This document shows, one piece after another, positions 1-8,931 of a stretch of DNA of 64,000 nt (within the stretch, counting starts at the first letter, position 1; the number at the start of each line of letters is the position of its first letter). This DNA is from an uncultured bacterium (GTDB lineage Bacteria > Bacillota > Clostridia > Oscillospirales > Oscillospiraceae): contig CAMTMC010000005.1 of the NCBI GenBank assembly GCA_947073515.1, positions 27,302 to 91,301 on the forward strand, in the 5' to 3' direction. The position numbers and the translations under genes are program-made. The notes under the pieces were generated by a model that ran no database searches, was not told where the DNA came from, and was given only the letters and a program-made list of their open reading frames with translations.

Positions 1-240
1 CTGCTGGTACTCCTCCTGAGCCAGCTCCCTCATCTCCGGGTCGGACATCAGCTCCTTGGCCTGGTCCCGGGCGGACAGGGTGCGCTGGTACTGGCGGAAG
101 GCGTCCACCAGGGGCTGCAATTCCGCCTGCTCCTTGTTCAATTTGGCCACCTGTTCCGGGTCACCGTAGGTCTCCGGGGCGGCCAGCCGGGCCTCGATTT
201 GACTGTATTTCGCCTCAATGGCGGTCAGCTTGTCCAGCAT
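1..240 (-). CDS. prfA: Peptide chain release factor 1, N-terminal part (runs off the window start)
   Basis: Reverse complement from 240 reads MLDKLTAIEAKYSQIEARLAAPETYGDPEQVAKLNKEQAELQPLVDAFRQY..., typical RF1 N-terminus; not in ORF track because truncated. Confidence 0.85.
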   Translation of the reverse strand, partial: MLDKLTAIEAKYSQIEARLAAPETYGDPEQVAKLNKEQAELQPLVDAFRQYQRTLSARDQAKELMSDPEMRELAQEEYQQ

Positions 241-354
241 GGACAGCCCTCCTTATATTCTCTCTGATCCCCCTACGGGGGCTTTACCCGGCCTCGCCGA
301 TGGCCTCCGCCCTTGCCCTACATGACGAAATGATCCGGTATCCCGGGGGCCCCT

Positions 355-564
355 CTACGGCGTGTCCGTCCGGCCGGCCAGGTAGTCCAGACTCACATCA
401 AAATAGTCAGCGATATGAACCAGCCTGCTCAGTCCCGGTTCGTTTTTCCCATATTCGTACCCCTGGTAAACCCGGGGAGACACTCCCACTTTTTCCGCAA
501 CCACAATCTGAGACACTCCCCTGCTCTTTCGGAGTTGCACAAGTCGTTCAGAAAAAATTGACAA
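355..564 (-). CDS. XRE-family HTH transcriptional regulator (small, TTG start)
   Basis: MSIFSERLVQLRKSRGVSQIVVAEKVGVSPRVYQGYEYGKNEPGLSRLVHIADYFDVSLDYLAGRTDTP; canonical HTH_3 pattern. Confidence 0.85.
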   Translation of the reverse strand: MSIFSERLVQLRKSRGVSQIVVAEKVGVSPRVYQGYEYGKNEPGLSRLVHIADYFDVSLDYLAGRTDTP

Positions 565-579
565 TTATTCCACACCCTC

Positions 580-608
580 TTGACAACGGTATATTTATCG
601 TATAATAT
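580..608 (+). promoter_or_regulatory. Putative sigma-A promoter for the 658..909 gene, divergent from the XRE gene
   Basis: TTGACA at 580-585; TATAAT at 601-606 (15 nt spacer) or TAATAT at 603-608 (17 nt). Confidence 0.55.
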
Positions 609-657
609 ATTACTACGTCAAATATATCGCAACAATACTTTTTTGGGAGGTAATTTT

Positions 658-909
658 ATGGAATCCCTATTTGACGCCCTCTACTCCTTCGCCCTGGAAA
701 ACCGCTTTGACTTCTACGCCCTCCGGGACGCCGACGAGCGGCAGGAGAACGAGAAGATGGCCCGCCGGGCCAAAGAGGAGCTCATCGCCCGGGGCATGGA
801 CAACGCCGCCGGCCGCCTGGAGGACTGCCTGTCCACCCTGACGCTCCTAGACCGGCGGGCCGCTTTCGGGGCCGGGCTGTCCATGGGGCTGGAGCTGGGC
901 CGGCTGTAA
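658..909 (+). CDS. Hypothetical protein, 83 aa
   Basis: ATG at 658 preceded by GGGAGG RBS; MESLFDALYSFALENRFDFYALRDADERQENEKMARRAKEELIARG... Confidence 0.75.
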   Translation: MESLFDALYSFALENRFDFYALRDADERQENEKMARRAKEELIARGMDNAAGRLEDCLSTLTLLDRRAAFGAGLSMGLELGRL

Positions 910-1572
910 TCACCGGTCAAAGAGGAAGGACTTCACCAGGGCCAGGGGCTCCCGGACGTACATATGCAGGCGGGAGGGCAGGTGGCTGGAGGGGGCCGCC
1001 AAGGTAGAGACCTCCTCAAACCCCGCCCGCTGGGCCAGCATCCGGGCCCGGGTGAGGTGAAAGCCGTTGGAGACGATCAGCACCCCGTCCTTGCTGTCGT
1101 ACCCCGCCGACCGAAGATGCCCGGCGGTGTAGGTCATGTTCTGGTGGGTGTTGTGGGACTGGGTCTCCAGGATAATCCGCTCCTCCGCCACCCCGTTGTC
1201 CATCAGGTAGCTGGCCATGGCCTGGGCCTCGGTGGTGGGCTCGTCCGGCCCCTGGCCTCCGGAGACCACCACCGCCATGTCCGGGTGATCCTCCAGATAG
1301 TCCAGGGCCTCGTCCAACCGGTCTTTTAGGAGGATAGACGGCCCCCAGTCGTAGACCTGGCATCCCAGGATCACCATGACCTCCGGCTCGCCGTTGATTT
1401 CGTCGTGGGCGCCGGCCAGCACGGCGGCCTCCAACCCGCCGAAAACCAGCGCCCCCGCCAGCAGCAGGGCGCACAGGGCCCCCAGCCACCCGGTGAACCG
1501 CTTTCCCTTGTAGCTGGCCACCTCAATTTTGGGCCGGGAACCCGTCTTGATCTTTGTCCGTCTCTCCCTCAT
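910..1572 (-). CDS. YdcF/SanA-type DUF218 membrane protein
   Basis: N-terminal TM segment followed by VMVILGCQVYDWGPSILLKDRLDEALDYL...VVVSGGQGPDEPTTEAQAMASYL, DUF218 motifs. Confidence 0.85.
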   Translation of the reverse strand: MRERRTKIKTGSRPKIEVASYKGKRFTGWLGALCALLLAGALVFGGLEAAVLAGAHDEINGEPEVMVILGCQVYDWGPSILLKDRLDEALDYLEDHPDMAVVVSGGQGPDEPTTEAQAMASYLMDNGVAEERIILETQSHNTHQNMTYTAGHLRSAGYDSKDGVLIVSNGFHLTRARMLAQRAGFEEVSTLAAPSSHLPSRLHMYVREPLALVKSFLFDR

Positions 1573-3461
1573 CCCCGGGCCTCCTCCAGCTGGGCGGACA
1601 GCTCCTCCCAGCGGCCATAGAGCCTTAAAATTTCCTCCTCCAGGGCCTCCCGCTGTTCATACAGCTCCTGGAGCTTCAGATAGTCGGCGGCGGCCTCCTC
1701 CATCCTCTGGGTGAGGTCGTACATCTCTTCCTCCGCCTTGGCCACCGCCCGCTCGGCGGCGGCCACCTCCTTCTCCAGATTCTTGGTGCCGCCGGGGCGC
1801 TTGGGCTTCTCCTTCTTCTCCTCCCGGACGGGGGCGGCGGGGGACACCTGTTTCCGGGCCTTCATGGCCTGGAACTGGCTGTAAGTCCCCCGGAAATCGG
1901 TGATTTTCCCGCCCTCCAGCATCCAGATCCGGGTGGCGAAGCGGTCAATGAAGTACCGGTCGTGGGAGACGAAAAGCAGATTGCCCTCGTACTCCTCCAC
2001 TGCCTCCTCGATCCACTCCCGGCTCTGGATGTCCAAGTGGTTGGTGGGCTCGTCCAAAATCAACAGGTTGATTTTTGCGTCCATGAGCATACACAGCCGC
2101 AGCCGGGACTGCTCCCCGCCGGACAGGGCGGACACCGGCTTGAACACGTCCTCCCCCCGGAATTTGAAGGAGGCGAGCCGGTTCCGGGCGGTCTGGGCGG
2201 TGCAGTCCAGGTCATACAGCATGGTGTCCACCAGCGAGCGCTCCGGGTGGTCGAAGTGGATGATCTGGGGCAGGTATCCCACCCTCACGGTGGGGCCCTG
2301 GCGGATTTTCCCGCCGTCCGGCTCCTCCTCCCCCATCAGAATCTTGATGAGGGTGGATTTGCCCGTCCCGTTGTCCCCCAGCAGGGCGATGCGCTCCCCG
2401 CCGGCCACCTCCAGGTTCACGCCAGAAAACAGGGCGCGCTCCCCGAAGGACTTTTCCAGGTTTTTGATGGTGAGCACCTCGTCCCCCCGGAACTCCCGCT
2501 CCCCGAAGCGGACAGACATCTTTCGGTCCTTCCGGGGCCGGTCGGTCACCCGCATCCGCTTGATGCGCTTCTCCATAGACTGGGCCCGCTTGAAAATCTT
2601 GTCATTGCCCGAGTAGGCCCAGATCCGCAGTTGGGCAGCCGCCTTCTCCAGCTGCTCAATTTTGGCCTGCTCCTTCTCATACTGGCGCAGCTGCTCCTCA
2701 TACCGCCGCTCTTTCTCCACAGCGTAGAAGGAATAGTTGCCGGCGTAAAACTCCGCCTTGCCCTCCTTGATCTCCACCACCCGGTCCACCACCGTGTCCA
2801 GGAAGTACCGGTCGTGGGAGACGGCCAGAACGGTGCCCTTGAATTTCTCCAGGTACTCCTCCAGCCACTCGGTGGCCCGCAGGTCCAGATGGTTGGTGGG
2901 CTCGTCCAGCAGGAGGATGTCCGTGTCCTCCAAAATCAGCCGGGCCAGGTTGACCCGGGTCTTCTCCCCGCCGGAGAGCTGGTCAAAGTCCCGCTCCCGC
3001 ATATCCTGGGGGATGGACAGGCCACCGCACACCTTGTTTTTCCCGGTGTCTGTCTCATAGCCGCCCCCGGCCTGAAAGGCGGCGGACAGCTTGTCGTACC
3101 GGGCCAGCAGGGCGGCGCCGCTCTCCCCGGCGGACATCCGCTTCGTGAGGGCGGCCATCTCCTCCTCCATGTCCCGCAGGGACTGGAAGGCGGTGTCCAG
3201 CACGTCCTCCACGGTGTAGCCCGCCGGGTACACCGGGATCTGGGAGATGAGCCCCACCCGCTTGTTGGGGGCGATGGCCACCTCCCCCTCGTCGGGATGG
3301 ACCACCCCGGTGAGAATCCGCAGGAGGGTGGTCTTGCCGCAGCCGTTGGGGCCCAGCAGGCCCACCCGCTCCCCGGTGTCCACCTGGAAGGTGAGGCCGT
3401 CCAATATTTTTTTGCCGACCTCAAATTCTTTCACCAGGCCGGATACGGAAATGTCGATCAT
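1569..3461 (-). CDS. ABC-F family ATP-binding protein
   Basis: Two ABC domains (GPNGCGKTTLL, LSGGEKTR; GDNGTGKSTLI, LSGGEQSR), linker and C-terminal coiled coil; no TM domain. Confidence 0.93.
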   Translation of the reverse strand: MIDISVSGLVKEFEVGKKILDGLTFQVDTGERVGLLGPNGCGKTTLLRILTGVVHPDEGEVAIAPNKRVGLISQIPVYPAGYTVEDVLDTAFQSLRDMEEEMAALTKRMSAGESGAALLARYDKLSAAFQAGGGYETDTGKNKVCGGLSIPQDMRERDFDQLSGGEKTRVNLARLILEDTDILLLDEPTNHLDLRATEWLEEYLEKFKGTVLAVSHDRYFLDTVVDRVVEIKEGKAEFYAGNYSFYAVEKERRYEEQLRQYEKEQAKIEQLEKAAAQLRIWAYSGNDKIFKRAQSMEKRIKRMRVTDRPRKDRKMSVRFGEREFRGDEVLTIKNLEKSFGERALFSGVNLEVAGGERIALLGDNGTGKSTLIKILMGEEEPDGGKIRQGPTVRVGYLPQIIHFDHPERSLVDTMLYDLDCTAQTARNRLASFKFRGEDVFKPVSALSGGEQSRLRLCMLMDAKINLLILDEPTNHLDIQSREWIEEAVEEYEGNLLFVSHDRYFIDRFATRIWMLEGGKITDFRGTYSQFQAMKARKQVSPAAPVREEKKEKPKRPGGTKNLEKEVAAAERAVAKAEEEMYDLTQRMEEAAADYLKLQELYEQREALEEEILRLYGRWEELSAQLEEARG

Positions 3462-3539
3462 CGCTTGTCTCCAAGTTCTCTTATGTGGTATGATAGGGGA
3501 AACCGGTTCCCAACTTTTTCAATAAAGGAGGCCCGCCTT

Positions 3540-4550
3540 ATGGAGGCCATTCGCTGGAGGGACAACGCCCTCTATCTCTTAGACCAGACCCGCCTGCCCG
3601 CTGAGGAGCGCTGGCTGAAGTACACCGACTACCGCCAGGTGGCCCGGGCCATTGAGACGATGGTGGTCCGGGGCGCGCCGGCCATCGGCGTCACGGCGGG
3701 CTACGCCATGGCGCTGGCCGCCCGGGAGATCGGGGACCACCCGGATTTCCTGGACGCCATGGTAAAGGCCAAGGAGCTCCTGGCCGCCACCCGCCCAACG
3801 GCGGTGAACCTGTTCTGGGCGCTGGAGCGGATGGAGCGGTGCTGGCGAACCCATGGGGCCGGCCTGCCCCGGCTGGAGGCGGAGGCCCGGGCCATCCACC
3901 AGGAGGACATCCGGATGAACCAGGATATGGGCCGGGCGGGGGCGGAGCTGGTCCCCCAGGGGGCCCGCATCCTCACCCACTGCAACGCCGGCGCCCTGGC
4001 CACCGGGGGCTACGGCACCGCCCTGGGGGTCATCCGGGCCGCCCACAGCCAGGGCAAGGTGTCCATGGTGTACGCCGACGAGACCCGCCCCCTCCTCCAG
4101 GGGGCCAGGCTCACCGCCTATGAGCTGGCGCGGGATCAGATCCCGGTCACCCTGATCTGTGACAATATGGCGGGGGCGCTTATGGCCCAGGGGAAGGTAG
4201 ATTTGGTGGTGGTGGGCTGCGACCGCATGGCCGCCAACGGGGACTTCGCCAACAAAATCGGCACCTACTCCCTGGCGGTGCTGGCGAAACACCACGGCAT
4301 CCCCTTCTACACCGCCCTGCCCTCCTCCACCATTGACCTGTCCCTCCCCGACGGGGGACAGATCCCGGTGGAGGAGCGGGCCGGGGAGGAAATCTCCTCC
4401 TTCGCCGGCGCCCGGACCGGCCCCGGCGGCGTCCCCACCTGGAACCCCGCCTTCGACGTGACCCCTCACCAGCTGCTTACGGCGGTAATCACGGAGCGGG
4501 GCGTCCTGCGCCCCCCCTTCGCGCAAGGCCTGTCCAAATTTCTGACTTAA
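3540..4550 (+). CDS. mtnA: S-methyl-5-thioribose-1-phosphate isomerase
   Basis: MEAIRWRDNALYLLDQTRLPAEERWLKYTDYRQVARAIETMVVRGAPAIGVTAGYAMAL...; ATG at 3540 with AAAGGAG RBS; the 1962 start in the ORF track is not credible. Confidence 0.93.
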   Translation: MEAIRWRDNALYLLDQTRLPAEERWLKYTDYRQVARAIETMVVRGAPAIGVTAGYAMALAAREIGDHPDFLDAMVKAKELLAATRPTAVNLFWALERMERCWRTHGAGLPRLEAEARAIHQEDIRMNQDMGRAGAELVPQGARILTHCNAGALATGGYGTALGVIRAAHSQGKVSMVYADETRPLLQGARLTAYELARDQIPVTLICDNMAGALMAQGKVDLVVVGCDRMAANGDFANKIGTYSLAVLAKHHGIPFYTALPSSTIDLSLPDGGQIPVEERAGEEISSFAGARTGPGGVPTWNPAFDVTPHQLLTAVITERGVLRPPFAQGLSKFLT

Positions 4551-4709
4551 AACCTGTATTCACAGGCGCAAACGGCCGTCCAAGCGGGAGTTTTGCCGCC
4601 CCGTTGGGAAATTTTGAAATCCGCCCGGGATTCCGGCGATTTCCCGTCTTGCGGGCCAGACAAACTTCCTCGCTCATCCGGCATTTTCCCTTATAAATAC
4701 CGGTTCTTA
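4547..4709 (-). repeat. MITE-like dispersed repeat family 1, copy 1 (element 4550..4706, TSD TTA both sides)
   Basis: ~160 bp element homologous to 9192..9352 and 13801..13962; ends AAACCTGTATTCACAG / TACCGGTTC; TTA at 4547-4549 and 4707-4709. Confidence 0.85.
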
Positions 4710-4715
4710 GAGGAG

Positions 4716-4742
4716 GGAGCGGCGTCTCGCCGCTCCTTTTCT
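4716..4742 (+). terminator. Intrinsic terminator (mtnA, downstream of repeat copy 1)
   Basis: GGAGCGGCG TCT CGCCGCTCC TTTTCT. Confidence 0.75.
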
Positions 4743-6133
4743 CATGCCTCCGCCGTCAGCTCCAGCAGCCGGGCGGTCAGCTCCTCCAGCTTCATGCCCC
4801 GGGAGGCCTTCAGCAGAATGGTGCTGTCCGGACGGACGATCCGGGGCAGGAGCTCCATGGCCCGGGCTTGGGTGGGACAGTGATGGACTTCCGGCACCCC
4901 GGACTCCCGGGCCCCCTGGGCGATGTGCTCCGACAGGGGCCCCACCGCCACCAGACAGTCAATCTTCAGCCTGCCCAGGCACTCCCCCACACCGGTGTGG
5001 AGAGCGGGGGCAAAGGGGCCCAGCGCCAGCATATCCCCCAGGATGGCCATCTTACAGCCGCCCTGGCTGTCCGCCAGCACACTGATGGCCGCCCGCATGG
5101 ACTGGGGGTTAGCGTTATAGGTGTCGTCCAAAATGGTGATCCGGTCGCCCCGGCGCAGGATGTTCATCCGCATCCGGGTGGGGACAAAATGGCTGATCCC
5201 CTCCTGAATCTGGTCGGGGGTGAGGCCGAACCGCTCCCCCACCGCCACGGCGATGAGGGTGGGGTAGACCATGTGCTCCCCCAGGGCGGGGATCCGGGCC
5301 TCCCGGTCCATGGCCGGGGTGGTGATCCGGCAGTGGATGTGGCTCATCCCGTCCCCCCCGGTGACCTGGGCCCGGTAGTCCATCCCCTCCCCCTGGCCGC
5401 AGAAGACGGCGGGGACAGGGGCCCTCCCCCGGAGGGTGGACAGCAGGGCGTCGTCCCCGTTGAGGACCAGCAGGCCGTCCTTCTGGATGTGGGGCAGCAG
5501 CTCACACTTGGCCTTAAAAATATTCTCCCGGCTGCCCAGGCTCTCAATGTGGGCGTCACCGATGTTGGTGATGACCCCCACTTGGGGCTTGACAATCTCC
5601 CCCAGGTAGTCGATCTCCCCGAACTTGTCCATCCCCATCTCCAGCACGCAGACCTGGTGGGTGTGGTCCAGATTCAGCAGAGTGAGGGGCAGGCCCACGT
5701 CGTTGTTGAAGTTGCCCTCGGTCTTCAGGACCTTATACTTGGCCCCCAGCACGGCGGCCAGCATGTCTTTGGCGGTGGTCTTGCCCACGCTGCCCGTCAC
5801 CGCCACAAAGGGGATGGGGAACCGGGCCTTGTACCAGGCCGCCAGATCCCGGAGGGCCCGCTGGGTGGAGGCCACCTTCACGTAGTATTTCCCGGGAAGA
5901 AACCGGGGGGGCTCCAGGGCGGTGAGACAGCCCGCCGCCCCGCCCCGGAGGGCCTGGTCGATATAGGCGTGGCCGTCGAACCGCTCCCCCACCAGGGGGA
6001 TGAACAGGGCCCCGTCATGGATGTTCCGGCTGTCGGTGTCCACCTGGGACACCGGGGCGCTCAGATCGGGGAAGTCCCCCAGCAGGGCGCCGTCCACCGC
6101 CTCCAGCAGCTGGGCCAGTGTGATGGTATCCAT
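4742..6133 (-). CDS. murF: UDP-N-acetylmuramoyl-tripeptide--D-alanyl-D-alanine ligase
   Basis: VTGSVGKTTAKDMLAAVL, ILDDTYNANPQSMRAAISVL; adjacent to ddl. Confidence 0.95.
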   Translation of the reverse strand: MDTITLAQLLEAVDGALLGDFPDLSAPVSQVDTDSRNIHDGALFIPLVGERFDGHAYIDQALRGGAAGCLTALEPPRFLPGKYYVKVASTQRALRDLAAWYKARFPIPFVAVTGSVGKTTAKDMLAAVLGAKYKVLKTEGNFNNDVGLPLTLLNLDHTHQVCVLEMGMDKFGEIDYLGEIVKPQVGVITNIGDAHIESLGSRENIFKAKCELLPHIQKDGLLVLNGDDALLSTLRGRAPVPAVFCGQGEGMDYRAQVTGGDGMSHIHCRITTPAMDREARIPALGEHMVYPTLIAVAVGERFGLTPDQIQEGISHFVPTRMRMNILRRGDRITILDDTYNANPQSMRAAISVLADSQGGCKMAILGDMLALGPFAPALHTGVGECLGRLKIDCLVAVGPLSEHIAQGARESGVPEVHHCPTQARAMELLPRIVRPDSTILLKASRGMKLEELTARLLELTAEA

Positions 6134-6136
6134 CGT

Positions 6137-7186
6137 TTAAAGCCCCCCCTTCCTCGCCTCCAGAGAGGCCCGGATGATGGTCTCGCACAGGGTCGGGTAG
6201 TCAATGCCCGCCGCCGCCGCCTCCTGGGGCACCAGGCTGGTGGGGGTCATGCCGGGCAGGGTATTGATCTCCAGAAAGTACAAGGTTCCGTCCCCGGTGA
6301 CCATAAAATCCGCCCGGGCGTACACCGACAGGCCCAGGGCCTGGAACACCGCCACGGCGGCCTGGCCGGCCCGCTCCTCCCACTGAGCGGGAATCTGGGC
6401 GGGACAGACCTCCTGGGTGGCGCCGGGCTGGTACTTATTGGCGTAGTCATAAAACCCCACCTTGGGGATGATCTCAATGGAGGGCAGGGCCCGGCCCTCC
6501 AGCACGGCCACAGACAGCTCCCGGCCAGAGATATACTCCTCGATCACGGTGCGCCCCCCCAGCTTCACGCTCTCCGCCAGGGCGTTCTCCAGCTCCGCCC
6601 GGGTGTTGACGATGTACACCCCCACAGAGGAGCCGCTGGCAATGGGCTTCACCACCGCCGGAAGGGCGGCGCGCGCCACCAGTTCCGGGATCCTCTCCTC
6701 CGTCACGGTGACGGTCTCCCACCGGGGGGTCTTCACCTGGCCGGCCACCAGCCGCTTGGTCAGATCCTTATCCATGGCAATTGCGGAGGCCAGGCAGCCC
6801 GACCCGGTGTAGGGCACGCCCAGCAGATCCAGGGTGGCTTGGATACGGCCGTCCTCCCCGCAGGTGCCGTGGAGGGCTAGATAGACGATGTCCGCCCCCT
6901 GGCACAGCTCCAGCACCCCGGGGCCGATGGCCGACCTGCCGCCGGACCGCCGCCGGGCCCACAGGGCCCCCAGATCCGGGGCCTGGCGGTCCACCCGCTT
7001 AAACTCCTCGGGAATGGGGGCGGCGTACAGATCCGCCCCCTCCTCATGACCGTCCAGGCCAAAGAACAGGTCCACCAGGGCGGCCTGATGGCCCTTGTCC
7101 CGCAGGGCCTGGCACACCAGGGCCCCGGAGGACAGGGACACATTGCGCTCCGGGCTCAGTCCCCCGGCCAGCACCAGTATTTTCAT
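6137..7186 (-). CDS. ddl: D-alanine--D-alanine ligase
   Basis: MKILVLAGGLSPERNVSLSSG..., PAVVKPIASGSSVGV, LEINTLPGMTPTSLVP. Confidence 0.94.
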   Translation of the reverse strand: MKILVLAGGLSPERNVSLSSGALVCQALRDKGHQAALVDLFFGLDGHEEGADLYAAPIPEEFKRVDRQAPDLGALWARRRSGGRSAIGPGVLELCQGADIVYLALHGTCGEDGRIQATLDLLGVPYTGSGCLASAIAMDKDLTKRLVAGQVKTPRWETVTVTEERIPELVARAALPAVVKPIASGSSVGVYIVNTRAELENALAESVKLGGRTVIEEYISGRELSVAVLEGRALPSIEIIPKVGFYDYANKYQPGATQEVCPAQIPAQWEERAGQAAVAVFQALGLSVYARADFMVTGDGTLYFLEINTLPGMTPTSLVPQEAAAAGIDYPTLCETIIRASLEARKGGL

Positions 7187-7354
7187 AAAACAACACCTCA
7201 ATCATCCGTGGATGGGCGCGGGGAAAGCCAGTATTTCAACCGGAACAGGCATACAGCGGCACAGGATACCACATTATATACACTAATAGGGTATTTTAGC
7301 ACATCTATCCAGAATACTCAACCGGTGGGGGAAAAGTTTTCACGCTATTTTAAT

Positions 7355-7383
7355 TTGACAGCGCCGCCCTTTTCTTGTATCAT
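7355..7383 (+). promoter_or_regulatory. Putative sigma-A promoter for rnpB
   Basis: TTGACA 7355-7360, 17 nt spacer, TATCAT 7378-7383. Confidence 0.7.
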
Positions 7384-7390
7384 AAAATCC

Positions 7391-7751
7391 GGCAAGCAGG
7401 CTGGACAGCCGCGCGGCCGGGGCGAAAGGCCCGGCTGTGAGGAAAGTCCGGGCTCCGCAGGGCAAGGATAACGGGTAACACCCGCCGGGGGCGACCCCAG
7501 GAAAAGTGCAACAGAAATAGACTGCCCGGCTGGTCTTGGCCAGCCAGGTAAAGGTGGAAAGGTGAGGTAAGAGCTCACCCGATGGCGTGTGAAAGCGCCC
7601 ATCGCTGTAAACTCTATCCGGAGCAACGCCGTGGAGGGACATACAGGCCGGCCCGGCCGTCCCGGGGAGGCGGCTTGAGCGCGCTGGCGACAGCGCGTCG
7701 AGATAGATGGCTGTCTTAAACGACAGAACCCGGCTTACAGGCCTACTTGCC
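7391..7751 (+). ncRNA. rnpB: RNase P RNA, class A
   Basis: Conserved GAGGAAAGTCCGGGCTCCGCAGGGCA, AGTGCAACAGAAATAG and terminal ACAGAACCCGGCTTACAGGCCTACTTGCC; 5' GGCAAGCAGGC pairs with 3' GCCTACTTGCC (P1). Confidence 0.95.
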
Positions 7752-7829
7752 TCCGTCCAGACGCTGTCTGGGCGGCCACAGGGGCAAAATCCGCTGCCCC
7801 CGCCGAATGAAATGAAAGGAGTACCACGC

Positions 7830-8831
7830 ATGAAAAAATCCCAAATCGCCGCCGCGCTGGCCCTCACCAGCTGCCTGGTCATCGGCGCGGCCGCCGCGAA
7901 CATGAACAGCCAGCCCCACAATGTCACAGCTACCTTCCGGCCCGACATGACCCTCCAGTTCAACGGCACCCCCTATACCATCCGGGATACCAACGGGGAT
8001 GTAGTCTCCCCCCTGGTATACAACGGAACCACTTATCTGCCCCTGTCCTCCCTGGGCCAGATGTTGGGCGTCCAGGTGTCTTGGGATGGAGCTACCCAGA
8101 CGGTAATCATCGGAAACCAGCCTGCCAGCGGCGGCAACCAGCCTTCCGGTAGCACCTTCATTGGTGAGGCGAAGGCCAAAGAGATCGCCCTAAGCCACGC
8201 CGGGGTGGCCTCCAGCGCCGCCACCTTCCTCCAGCTCCACCTGGACTGGGAGAATGGCCGCCAGGTCTACGATGTGGAGTTCTGGTCCGGCACCACGGAA
8301 TACGATTATGAGATCGACGCCATTACCGGCGATGTGGTCTCCTTTGACCAGGACATTGAGAACTACACGATCCCCCCCGCCGGCAACTTCATCGGTGAGG
8401 AGAAAGCCAAAGAGATCGCCCTGAACCACGCCGGGGTGGCCTCCAGCGCCGCCACCTTCTCCCAGGTCCGGCTGGACTGGGAGAACGGCCGCCAGGTCTA
8501 CGATGTGGAGTTCTGGTCCGGCACCACGGAATACGACTATGAGATCGACGCCGCTACCGGCGATGTGGTCTCCTTCGACCAGGATATCGAGAACTACACT
8601 ATCCCCCCCGCCCCCACCCAGCCCTCCACCGGCAGTTATATCAGCCGGGACCAGGCCGCCCAGCTGGCCCAGAACCGGGCCCCCGGCGCCGTCCTGGTGA
8701 AGCTGGAGTTCGACATAGACGATGGCCGGGCCATCTACGAGGGGGAGCTCCGGCAGGGCCGCACCGAGTACGAATTTGAGATCGACGCCGTCACCGGCGA
8801 GTTCCTCCAGTGGTCCCAGGATCTGGATTAA
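7830..8831 (+). CDS. Secreted protein with copper-amine-oxidase-like stalk domain and three PepSY-type domains
   Basis: Signal peptide MKKSQIAAALALTSCLVIGAAAA; VYNGTTYLPLSSLGQMLGVQVSWD stalk motif; repeated FIGEAKAKEIALSHAGV...YEIDAITGDVVSFDQD. Confidence 0.85.
   Translation: MKKSQIAAALALTSCLVIGAAAANMNSQPHNVTATFRPDMTLQFNGTPYTIRDTNGDVVSPLVYNGTTYLPLSSLGQMLGVQVSWDGATQTVIIGNQPASGGNQPSGSTFIGEAKAKEIALSHAGVASSAATFLQLHLDWENGRQVYDVEFWSGTTEYDYEIDAITGDVVSFDQDIENYTIPPAGNFIGEEKAKEIALNHAGVASSAATFSQVRLDWENGRQVYDVEFWSGTTEYDYEIDAATGDVVSFDQDIENYTIPPAPTQPSTGSYISRDQAAQLAQNRAPGAVLVKLEFDIDDGRAIYEGELRQGRTEYEFEIDAVTGEFLQWSQDLD
8157..8618 (+). repeat. Intragenic tandem duplication, 231-bp period (PepSY unit)
   Basis: Two near-identical 77-codon units starting at 8157 and 8388. 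Confidence 0.85.
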
Positions 8832-8844
8832 ACACACGCTTTCC

Positions 8845-8876
8845 CGCCCCGGCCCAGGCCGGGGCGCCTCTTTTTC
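8845..8876 (+). terminator. Intrinsic terminator
   Basis: CGCCCCGGCC CA GGCCGGGGCG CCTCTTTTTC. Confidence 0.75.
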
Positions 8877-8931
8877 CCCGCTGCAAAGGCCCGGCTGTGG
8901 TATCATAGATCCCAAAAAGGAAGGGAAGCCT

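Noticed and set aside
1962-3539. N-terminal part of an 862-aa plus-strand ORF fused in frame to mtnA
   Set aside because: Antisense to the clear ABC-F ATPase. Translation is Leu/Pro/Gln/His-rich GC-bias artefact; the real mtnA start is ATG 3540 with an RBS.
4489-4677. ORFs reading MSEEVCLARKTGNRRNPGRISKFPN... (also 13695-13952)
   Set aside because: They translate the family 1 repeat; shared sequence reflects the repeat, not a protein family.
4868-6880. 670-aa plus-strand ORF
   Set aside because: Antisense to murF and ddl; low-complexity, His/Gly/Gln/Pro-rich translation.
7340-7969. 209-aa minus-strand ORF and 93-aa companion
   Set aside because: Antisense to rnpB.
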